Source: Micromonospora rosaria
Lineage (GTDB): Bacteria; Actinomycetota; Actinomycetes; Mycobacteriales; Micromonosporaceae
DNA length: 62,960 nucleotides
Direction of reading: 5' to 3'
NCBI RefSeq assembly: GCF_001567585.1
Contig: NZ_LRQV01000026.1
Span: 1-62,960, forward strand
The position numbers and the translations under genes were made by a program. Below the pieces are notes generated by a model that saw only the letters and a program-made list of their open reading frames with translations, had not been told where the DNA came from and ran no database searches. The first letter of the stretch is position 1; every line of letters starts with the position of its first letter. Shown in pieces: positions 41,421 through 48,535 of this stretch.

Positions 41421-42100
41421 CCGCGCAGACCTGGCGGCAGTTCGGGGACGGCCCGCTGTCCCGGGGGGCCGCGCACGTGCACACCCTGCTGGTGGTGGGG
41501 GTGCTGCTGGTCGCCACCACCCTGCCCGGCCTGGTGCCGCTGGTCCTGCTCGGCTCCGACGTCAGCAACCTGCCGCTGGTGGCGGCCTGCCTGCTCCCGG
41601 TGGGCCCGGCGGTCTCCGCCGCCCTGTACGCGCTGCGCCACCAGCGTCCCGACCTGACCGACCTGCGCCCGGCCGCGCTGTTCCTGCGCGGGTACCGGGC
41701 CAACCTGGGCGGGACACTGCGGATCTGGGTGCCGCTGCTGGCCTGGCTGGCCGTCGTCGCGGTGAACCTCGCCAACCTCTCCGCCGCCGCCGTCCCCGCC
41801 TGGTGGGGGGCGCTGCTGGTGCTGGTCGGGGCGGGGGTGTCCCTGGTCGGGGCGAACGCGCTGGTGGTCACCGCGCTGTTCACCTTCCGGACCCGCGACG
41901 TGCTGCGGCTGGCCCTCTACTTCCTGGTCCGTACGCCGGGCGTCACCCTCGGCACCGGGCTGCTGCTGGCGGCGGCGGTCGCCGTCACGGTGCTCTTCTC
42001 CGAGGCGGTGCTCGCCCTCGTCGGCGTCCTGTTCGTCCTGTCCCTGCTGCGGATCGGCGATCCGATGATCACCATCGTGGAGAAGGAGTTCACGGCATGA
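41417..42100 (+). CDS. DUF624 (YesL-like) membrane protein
   Basis: 227 residues from GTG 41417 (GTGA overlap with GH39). Five to six hydrophobic helices. The N-terminal part has a loop with DVSNLPLVAACLLPVGPAVS and ALYALRHQRPDL, and the last helix leads to RIGDPMITIVEKEF. DUF624/YesL proteins are regularly found beside LplB/YtcP-type sugar transporters, and their function is unknown. Here it lies between GH39 and GH42 in the same operon, supporting a role in transport or its regulation. Confidence 0.85.
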   Translation: MTAQTWRQFGDGPLSRGAAHVHTLLVVGVLLVATTLPGLVPLVLLGSDVSNLPLVAACLLPVGPAVSAALYALRHQRPDLTDLRPAALFLRGYRANLGGTLRIWVPLLAWLAVVAVNLANLSAAAVPAWWGALLVLVGAGVSLVGANALVVTALFTFRTRDVLRLALYFLVRTPGVTLGTGLLLAAAVAVTVLFSEAVLALVGVLFVLSLLRIGDPMITIVEKEFTA

Positions 42101-42122
42101 GCGAGCGCGGCGAGGTGACGGC

Positions 42123-44156
42123 ATGAGCCTGCCGGTCACCGGGAAGGTGCCCTTCGGCGGGGACTACAACCCCGAGCAGTGGCCCGAGGACGTGTGGAAG
42201 CAGGACTACCGGCTCTTCGACGCCGCCCGGATCGACACCGTCACCCTCGGCGTCTTCACCTGGGCGCTCACCCAGCCCGCCGAGGACATCTACGACTTCG
42301 GCCTGCTGGACCGGATCGTCGAGCGGGCCACCGCCGAGGGGCGCAGCATCTGCCTGGCCACCGGCACCGGCGCGCACCCGGCGTGGCTGGCGACGGCGTA
42401 CCCGCAGGTGTGCCGGGTCGACTTCGAGGGCCGGCGGCACCGCTTCGGGCAGCGGCACAACTCCTGCCCCAGCTCCCCGGTGTTCCGGCGGCTCTCCGCC
42501 GAGCTGGCCCGTCGGGTGGCCCGCCGGTACGCCGGCAACCCGGCGGTGGTCGCCTGGCACGTCGGCAACGAGTACGGCGGGTCCTGCTACTGCGAGCTGT
42601 GCGCGGCCGGCTTCCGCGACTGGCTGCGGGCGCGCTACGGCAGCCTGGCCGAGCTGAACGCGGCCTGGTACACGACCTTCTGGTCGCACACCTTCACCGA
42701 CTGGGCGCAGATCGAGCCGCCGTCCGCGCTGACCGAGCACTGGCGCGGCCCCGACCACACCGCCTTCCAGGGCATCACCCTGGACTACCTGCGGTTCATG
42801 TCGGACGCGATGCTGGCCAACTTCCGGGACGAGAAGGCGGCCATCCGCGAGTCCAGCCCGGACGTGCCGGTCACCACCAACTTCATGGGCATGTACCGGC
42901 CGATCGACTACCACCGCTGGGCGGCGGACCTGGACTTCGCCTCCTGGGACAACTACCCGCCCGACGACGAGTCGGCGGCCCGGATGGCGCTCACCCACGA
43001 CCTGATGCGCGGGCTCAAGGACGGCCAGCCGTTCTGGCTGATGGAGCAGACCCCCAGCGTCACCGCCTGCCGGGACGTCAACCCGCTCAAGCGGCCCGGC
43101 CTGATGCGGCTGTGGAGCTGGCAGGCGGTGGCGCACGGCGCGGACGCGGTGCTCTTCTTCCAGATGCGCGCCGGTCGGGGCGCCAGCGAGAAGTACCACG
43201 GCGCGGTGATCGGGCACGCCGGCCGCGCCGACACCCGGGTCTTCCGCGAGGTCGCCGAGCTGGGCGCGGAGCTGGAGCGGCTGGGCGGTGCCTCGCTGGG
43301 CGCGCGCACCCCGGCCCGGGTGGCGCTGCTGTTCGACTGGGACTCCTGGTGGGCGCTGGAGATCTCCGACGGCCCGTCCCGGCTGGTCCGGTACCAGGAG
43401 GTGGTGCTGGCGTACCACCGGGCGCTCTGGGACGCCGGGGTGGACCTGGACGTGGTCGCGGTGAGCGCCGACCTGTCCCGGTACGACGTGGTGGTCGCCC
43501 CGGTGCTGCACCTGCTCAAGGGGGACGTGGTCGCGCGGCTGGAGGCGGTGGCCGCCCGGGGCGGCTCGGTGCTGACCACGTACCTGTCGGGGCGGGTGGA
43601 CGAGCAGGACAACGCCTTCCTGATGGACGTCCCCGGTCCGCTCGGGCCGCTGACCGGGGTCCGGGTCGACGAGTGGGACGCCCGGGGCCCGGAGGTGGTC
43701 AACCCGGTCCGCCTCGGCACCGGCGACGACGCCGTGGAGGTCGAGTCGCGGCTGCTCTTCGAGCTGGTCGTCCCGGAGGGGGCGGAGGTGGTCGGGACGT
43801 ACCTGGCCGACTTCTACGCCGGCACCCCGGCGGTGACCCGCAACGCCTTCGGCGACGGGGACGGCTGGTACGTCGCCGCCGGGCTGGACCAGACCGGGGT
43901 CTCCTGGGTGGTCCGGCAGGTGCTGGCCCGGCACGACCTGCTCGGCCCGTACCCGGACGTCGCGGACCTGGAGTCGGCGGTGCGGGTCGCCCCGGACGGC
44001 ACCCGGCTGCTCTTCCTGCTCAACCACCGGGCCGAACCGGTCGAGGTGACCGCCGTCAGCGGTGGCGTGGACCTGCTCACCGGGGACCGGGTGACCGCCG
44101 GGGCGGCGCTGCGGCTGCCGGAGCGGGGCGTCGTGGTGCTGCGGGAGGAGCGGTGA
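42123..44156 (+). CDS. GH42 beta-galactosidase/alpha-L-arabinopyranosidase
   Basis: 677 residues, cytoplasmic. GH42 TIM barrel starting FGGDYNPEQWPEDVWKQDYR. The acid/base is Glu150 in WHVGNEYGG and the nucleophile Glu308 in MEQTPS. Zinc-type Cys residues occur in HNSC and GSCYCELC. The trimerisation and beta-sandwich domains complete the C-terminus. GH42 includes beta-galactosidases and some arabinopyranosidases. In a glucuronoxylan locus it probably removes terminal galactose or arabinopyranose side groups, but the exact sugar cannot be read from sequence. GAGG lies upstream of ATG 42123. It overlaps GH67 by 4 nt. Confidence 0.9.
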   Translation: MSLPVTGKVPFGGDYNPEQWPEDVWKQDYRLFDAARIDTVTLGVFTWALTQPAEDIYDFGLLDRIVERATAEGRSICLATGTGAHPAWLATAYPQVCRVDFEGRRHRFGQRHNSCPSSPVFRRLSAELARRVARRYAGNPAVVAWHVGNEYGGSCYCELCAAGFRDWLRARYGSLAELNAAWYTTFWSHTFTDWAQIEPPSALTEHWRGPDHTAFQGITLDYLRFMSDAMLANFRDEKAAIRESSPDVPVTTNFMGMYRPIDYHRWAADLDFASWDNYPPDDESAARMALTHDLMRGLKDGQPFWLMEQTPSVTACRDVNPLKRPGLMRLWSWQAVAHGADAVLFFQMRAGRGASEKYHGAVIGHAGRADTRVFREVAELGAELERLGGASLGARTPARVALLFDWDSWWALEISDGPSRLVRYQEVVLAYHRALWDAGVDLDVVAVSADLSRYDVVVAPVLHLLKGDVVARLEAVAARGGSVLTTYLSGRVDEQDNAFLMDVPGPLGPLTGVRVDEWDARGPEVVNPVRLGTGDDAVEVESRLLFELVVPEGAEVVGTYLADFYAGTPAVTRNAFGDGDGWYVAAGLDQTGVSWVVRQVLARHDLLGPYPDVADLESAVRVAPDGTRLLFLLNHRAEPVEVTAVSGGVDLLTGDRVTAGAALRLPERGVVVLREER

Positions 44157-46300
44157 GCGCCCCGATGGCGGGCTCCGCCGGGGAGCCGACGACCGTCACC
44201 GGCCACCCGCACCGGTTCGGGGAGCCGAGTGTGCACCCGGCCTGGCTGCCCTCGGAGGCGTTCCGGGCGCTCGGCTCCCGCCGGGTCCTGGTGCACGGCG
44301 ACGGCCCGCTCGTCGACACCGTCGAGACCGAGGTCACCTGGGCCTGTTCCCGGTTCGGCGGGCAGGCGCTCGTCGCCCCGTACCGGGACGAACCGGTCGA
44401 CCTGGTCCTCGCGCTGCGTTGGGCCGGGCCGCTGCCCGCCCCGGCGACGCGGGCGCTGGCCCCGCTGAACGAGACCGGCGGCGGGCTGGGCGACGAGGGT
44501 TTCCTGCTCACCCGGGTCGGCGACACGACGGTGCTGCTGGCCGGCGGTCCGGCCGGGCTGCTGTACGGGCTGTATCACGTGGTGCGACTCGGCGAGGCCG
44601 CCTTCGACCCGGGGCTGCCGACCCGGCGGCACCGGCCCGCGCTGCGCCGCCGGATGCTCGACCACTGGGACAACGTGGCCGTGCACCCGCTGATGGGCCA
44701 GGTCGAACGGGGGTACGCGGGCGGCTCGATCTTCTGGCGTAACGGCGGCCCGCGCCGCGACCTGGCCCGCATCCGGGCGTACGGGCGACTGCTGGCGGCC
44801 TGCGGGATCAACGCCATCTCGGTGAACAACGTGAACGTCGGCGGCACCGAGGCGCGGCTGCTCACCGAGCGGCTCGGCGACGTGGCCGAGATCGCCGACG
44901 TGCTGCGCCCGTTCGGCGTGCGGGTGCACCTGTCGGTCACCTTCGCCGCCCCGGTGGTCCTCGGTGGCCTGCCCACCGCCGACCCGCTGGACGAGAAGGT
45001 GCGCTCCTGGTGGGCCACCACCACCCGGCAGGTCTACGAGCGCATCCCCGACTTCGGCGGGTACGTGGTGAAGGCCGACTCGGAGGGGCAGCCCGGCCCC
45101 CTCACGTACGGCCGCAGCCACGCCGACGGGGCGAACCTGCTCGCCGAGGCGCTGGCCCCGCTCGGTGGGGTGGTCCACTGGCGGGCGTTCGTCTACAACC
45201 ACCGCCAGGACTGGCGGGACCGGCGCACCGACCGGGCGCGGGCCGCGTACGACCACTTCGCCCCGCTGGACGGCGAGTTCCGCACCAACGTCATCCTCCA
45301 GGTGAAGTACGGCCCGATCGACTTCCAGACCCGCGAGCCGGTCTCCCCGGTGATCGCCGCGATGCCGGCGACCCGGCTGGCCGTCGAGATGCAGGTGACC
45401 CAGGAGTACACCGGCCAGCAGCGGCACGTCTGCTACCTCGGCCCGCTGTGGCGCGAGATCCTCGGCTTCCGGCCGTGGGGCGAGGAGGGGCGGACCGTCG
45501 CCGCGGTGGTCGCCGGTGAGCCGGCGCAGGGCCCGACCCGGACCCGCTCCGGCCCCGGGGGCGGCCTGGTCGCGGTCGCCAACGTGGGCGACGACCCGTA
45601 CTGGTGCGGGCACCCGCTCGCGCAGGCCAACCTGTACGCCTTCGGCCGCCTCGCCTGGGATCCCGAGCTGGACCCGGCGGCCATCCTGGACGAGTGGATC
45701 GACCTGACCTTCCCGCCCACGGCGACGGAGGACCCCGCCCTGGTCCGGGAGACCGTGCACGCGATCATGGACGACTCGTGGCGCACCTACGAGCGGTACA
45801 CCGCGCCGTTGGGCGTCGGCTTCATGGTCAACCCCGGCAACCACTACGGACCGCAGGTCGACGGGTACGAGTACAGCCCGTGGGGCACGTACCACTTCGC
45901 CGACCGGGACGGCGTCGGCGTGGACCGGACCCGGGCCACCGGCACCGGCTACACCGACCAGTACCCGTGGCCGTGGCGGGACGTGTACGAGTCACCCGAG
46001 ACGTGCCCCGACGAGTTGCTGCTCTTCTTCCACCACGTGCCGTACGACCACGTGCTGCACAGCGGAAGCACCGTCATCCAGCACATCTACGACACCCACT
46101 TCGCCGGGGTGGAACAGGTCGAGGCGATGTTCCGGCGCTGGCAACTGCTCGCCGGGGTGATCGACCCCGCCCTGCACGAGCGGGTCACCGACCGCCTCGA
46201 CGAGCAGGTGTTGAGCGCACGCGAGTGGCGTGACCACGTCAACACGTACTTCTTCCGCAAGTCCGGCGTGCCGGACGCGAGGGGACGTCGAATCCACTGA
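44153..46300 (+). CDS. aguA: GH67 alpha-glucuronidase
   Basis: 715 residues from GTG 44153. Central barrel motifs are FWRNGGPRRDLARIRAYGRL, SVNNVNVGG, then the proton-donor Glu311 in KADSEGQPGP and the paired carboxylates Asp390 and Glu395 in YGPIDFQTREPV. The C-terminal helical domain carries PWGTYHFADRDGVGVDRTR. GH67 removes 4-O-methyl-glucuronic acid from the non-reducing end of xylo-oligosaccharides and acts only on short oligomers, in agreement with an intracellular site. It is the last gene of the operon. A 21-bp perfect inverted repeat follows at 46345-46396. Confidence 0.92.
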   Translation: MSAPMAGSAGEPTTVTGHPHRFGEPSVHPAWLPSEAFRALGSRRVLVHGDGPLVDTVETEVTWACSRFGGQALVAPYRDEPVDLVLALRWAGPLPAPATRALAPLNETGGGLGDEGFLLTRVGDTTVLLAGGPAGLLYGLYHVVRLGEAAFDPGLPTRRHRPALRRRMLDHWDNVAVHPLMGQVERGYAGGSIFWRNGGPRRDLARIRAYGRLLAACGINAISVNNVNVGGTEARLLTERLGDVAEIADVLRPFGVRVHLSVTFAAPVVLGGLPTADPLDEKVRSWWATTTRQVYERIPDFGGYVVKADSEGQPGPLTYGRSHADGANLLAEALAPLGGVVHWRAFVYNHRQDWRDRRTDRARAAYDHFAPLDGEFRTNVILQVKYGPIDFQTREPVSPVIAAMPATRLAVEMQVTQEYTGQQRHVCYLGPLWREILGFRPWGEEGRTVAAVVAGEPAQGPTRTRSGPGGGLVAVANVGDDPYWCGHPLAQANLYAFGRLAWDPELDPAAILDEWIDLTFPPTATEDPALVRETVHAIMDDSWRTYERYTAPLGVGFMVNPGNHYGPQVDGYEYSPWGTYHFADRDGVGVDRTRATGTGYTDQYPWPWRDVYESPETCPDELLLFFHHVPYDHVLHSGSTVIQHIYDTHFAGVEQVEAMFRRWQLLAGVIDPALHERVTDRLDEQVLSAREWRDHVNTYFFRKSGVPDARGRRIH

Positions 46301-46344
46301 CCGCCCGCTCGCTGTCCCGTGCGGTGCCGGGCGAGGTGACCACA

Positions 46345-46396
46345 TCGAGCCGTATACCCGTCAGGTATAATTATTCCTGACGGGTATACGGCTCGA
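46345..46396. terminator. Perfect 21-bp inverted repeat with AT-rich loop between convergent genes
   Basis: The arm 46345-46365 pairs perfectly with 46376-46396, around the loop TATAATTATT. The arms contain CGTATACCCGTCAGG, much lower in GC than the surroundings. It sits between GH67 (ends 46300, plus) and the DUF397 gene (ends 46440, minus), so it is probably a bidirectional terminator. The GTATAC and TATAAT words leave open a protein-binding or mobile-element role. Confidence 0.65.
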
Positions 46397-46439
46397 TGGC
46401 AGTATCGCCTCCGGGTCGAGGCGCGGCTGCGCGAGCGCC

Positions 46440-46634
46440 TCAGGGGAGGGGGCGGGCCCCGAGGGTGGTGACGAAGGCCCGCCAGGCGGGGACACCGAAG
46501 GTGAGCACCGGGCCGGACCGGTCCTTCGAGTCCCGGACCCCGACGACGCCGGGCAGGCTGTCGGCGACCTCGACGCAGTTGCCCTCGGCGCTGCGGCTGC
46601 TCTTGCGCCACTCTGCGCCGGTCAGGTCAGTCAT
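46440..46634 (-). CDS. DUF397 protein
   Basis: 64 residues. DUF397 starts with the typical WRKSSRS motif, then NCVEVADSLPGVVGVRDSKD and ends with WRAFV. Members are 60-75 residues and nearly always follow an XRE/DUF5753 regulator gene, as here (8-nt overlap). The pair is proposed to act as regulator and antagonist or toxin-antitoxin-like partners in Streptomyces (BldB-type relatives are of similar size), but the specific role here is unknown. Confidence 0.92.
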   Translation of the reverse strand: MTDLTGAEWRKSSRSAEGNCVEVADSLPGVVGVRDSKDRSGPVLTFGVPAWRAFVTTLGARPLP

Positions 46635-47505
46635 CGTAGCTCTCCTTGATCACGGTGCCGATCAGGTCTTCCGAGGCGCGCTCGTCGAGCGCGCGGTCCC
46701 AGAGCAGTTGCCAGGCTTCGCGGTACTTGGCGATTTCCTCCGGGCGGTCGAGGTAGAGGCTGCCGGTCAGTGACTCGCAGTAGACGGTGCTTGGTTCAGC
46801 GGGTCGGGTACCGGCCGCCGGAAAGTCCAGCAGCGCGAATGCCCCGGCGACCGACACCAGATGCGGTGTGGCCGAAAGCGGCATCACCCGGAGCCGCACA
46901 TGAGGAGCCTGGGTGGCATTCACCAGGTAAGCGAGTTGGTGCCGCCATGCCTCGATGTCGGCGAGGGGGCGGCGGACGACCGCCTCGTCGATGATGGCCT
47001 CGAACAGCGGGGCAACGGGATTGCGGCGGGTCAGTAGCTTCTGGCGTTCCAGTCGCAGGGCGACCTTCTGGGCCACCTCCTGCGGAGTGCGGCCCGGCCG
47101 GGTGGTGAACAGTGCCTCCATGTACTCCGGCGTCTGTAGCAGACCCGGCACCAGCATCGGCTCGTACTGGCGGATGTGGTGGGCGGCGGCTTCCATGCCG
47201 ACGTACAGCTCGAACCAGCTCGGGATGACCTCGCCGTACGCGTGCCACCAGCCCTTGCTCTTGGTCTCGCGGGCGAGCGAGACCAGGACCTCGGTCAGCT
47301 CGGCCGAGGTGCCGTAGTGCCGGCACATCAGGGTGACGTCGTGGGTGCGCAGGGCGACCTGCCCGCCTTCGAGCCGGTACATCTTGGCTCGGGACCACTC
47401 CAGCGCCTCGGCGGCGGCTTCCAGGTTGATCCCCGCCTCCTCCCGCGCCTGGCGCAGCAACCGGCCGAGCTGTCGGCGCGGGACGGACGATCCGGTCTCG
47501 GGCAC
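46627..47505 (-). CDS. XRE-family regulator with DUF5753 domain
   Basis: 292 residues from GTG 47505, with a GAGGTGG ribosome-binding site just upstream. The N-terminal helix-turn-helix at about 5-65 has LGRLLRQAREEAGINLEAAA and LEWSRAKMYRLEGG. Residues about 90-285 are DUF5753: YVGMEAAAHHIRQYEPMLVP, LLQTPEYMEALF and VRLRVMPLS. This is the usual actinobacterial XRE/DUF397 pair. It probably controls its own promoter and DUF397. The region is lower in GC than its surroundings. It is divergent from the two small genes at 47684 and 47862. Confidence 0.92.
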   Translation of the reverse strand: MPETGSSVPRRQLGRLLRQAREEAGINLEAAAEALEWSRAKMYRLEGGQVALRTHDVTLMCRHYGTSAELTEVLVSLARETKSKGWWHAYGEVIPSWFELYVGMEAAAHHIRQYEPMLVPGLLQTPEYMEALFTTRPGRTPQEVAQKVALRLERQKLLTRRNPVAPLFEAIIDEAVVRRPLADIEAWRHQLAYLVNATQAPHVRLRVMPLSATPHLVSVAGAFALLDFPAAGTRPAEPSTVYCESLTGSLYLDRPEEIAKYREAWQLLWDRALDERASEDLIGTVIKESYDD

Positions 47506-47683
47506 GTGCCACCTCGTCTCGGGTTGACGGCCGGGCTGTCTCAACTGGAACACCATGCCAACTTCTGTGACACATAGTCAATCTCTCATCACAAATTGTG
47601 GTTCGAGATGTTGCGGGCGGCGTGCGGGCTGCCGGATGGTGACCGTCAGTGATGGAGATGGTCGACTGTTCGGGAGGTTGGAA

Positions 47684-47872
47684 GTGGGTCGATGGAAGTG
47701 GTTCCAGCGGCAGGAGGAGCCGGTCGATCAGGTGGGCCCGGCCACCAGGTACCCGCTGCGGGACGGGCAGCCGCGTGGCCGGCTGGTGGTGAGAGCGGTC
47801 CATCCGGTCGTCCCGAGGTCGAGGACCCGGCCGGGGACCGACGCCACGGACGGGACGAACGATGAGCGCTGA
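47684..47872 (+). CDS. Small hypothetical protein
   Basis: 62 residues from GTG 47684, with GGAGG 6 nt upstream. The product is basic with Trp/Phe at the start (VGRWKWFQRQEEP) and many Arg/Val in the middle (GRLVVRAVHPVVPRSRTRPG). No membrane segment. I do not recognise the family. Its stop overlaps the start of the gene at 47862 by 11 nt, so both are translated together. It is divergent from the XRE regulator, which may regulate it. Confidence 0.5.
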   Translation: MGRWKWFQRQEEPVDQVGPATRYPLRDGQPRGRLVVRAVHPVVPRSRTRPGTDATDGTNDER

Positions 47873-48146
47873 GCCGGGCTGCGCCCCGTCGCCCGGCGGG
47901 GCCGAGCGGGCCCGGGAGGAGCTGTCCGACCTGCCCGTGGTCGAGGTGGACGAGGTGCCGGAGCTGCTGGTGCTCGACGGCGACGACGGGCCGATCGGGT
48001 GGGCCGTCGTGCTGCCCGACGGCGACGCCTGGATCATCCGACCCTCCTCCCGGGTGCTGACCCACTGCTCGGGTGTTCCATCGCTGGTCAACTTCTGGGC
48101 GGCGGTGCTCGGCTGCGAGGTGGGCCGGCCGCGCGTCCGTCGATAG
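47862..48146 (+). CDS. Small hypothetical protein
   Basis: 94 residues. The N-terminus is acidic, and the centre (VVEVDEVPELLVLDGDDGPI and GWAVVLPDGDAWIIRP) looks like a beta fold, followed by a helix with NFWAAVLGCEVG. I do not recognise the family. It overlaps the small upstream gene by 11 nt and likely forms a two-gene unit with it. Placed beside an XRE/DUF397 pair, it may belong to the same regulatory module, which is inference only. Confidence 0.5.
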   Translation: MSAEPGCAPSPGGAERAREELSDLPVVEVDEVPELLVLDGDDGPIGWAVVLPDGDAWIIRPSSRVLTHCSGVPSLVNFWAAVLGCEVGRPRVRR

Positions 48147-48535
48147 CGGTTGGGGCCGGAACGGGTGAGCCCCGGGCCGGGTCGGTGGTCGGCTGGTCCC
48201 ACGAACGGGGCAGCTCGAAAGGGCGTCCGCACCAACCACTCCGTCCGCCGACGGCCACCCGCGTCCCCCGGACGGCTCGCGCCGCAGGGGAAGAAGGTGC
48301 GGCGTCCGGGCGGGCCGGACCCGCACCATCCCTTTTCCCGAGGATGACCAGGCCCGCCGCGACCACTCGACGTCCCCCGTTGTGTCCTTGACGTCGCGCG
48401 GTCGGCGCTGATCGCCCTTCTGCAAGGATTGTTGTCGAAGCGGTTCACCGAACGGATCACCGGAGCGGTGGATATCCGGTGTCCATCGATGGACGGACAC
48501 CGGATACGGCGGTGTCTCTGCGGCGGAGGAACGGG
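48147..48535. other. 389-bp region between convergent genes, with hairpin at 48473-48506
   Basis: No convincing gene is present. Near its right end TATCCGGTGTCC (48473-48484) pairs perfectly with GGACACCGGATA (48495-48506) around a 10-nt loop ATCGATGGAC. This is a 12-bp stem, 29 nt after the stop of the minus-strand gene, and is likely its terminator. The rest shows no clear repeat or regulatory site. Confidence 0.6.

Noticed and set aside
42179..44152. Long frame continuous upstream of GH67 on plus
   Set aside because: The upstream part is Arg/Gly/Ala-rich and overlaps GH42 in another frame. GH67 starts at GTG 44153 by the GTGA overlap.
46440..47505. Classical toxin-antitoxin system
   Set aside because: The XRE/DUF5753 and DUF397 pair is a common actinobacterial regulatory pair. 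No toxin fold can be recognised in DUF397 from sequence.
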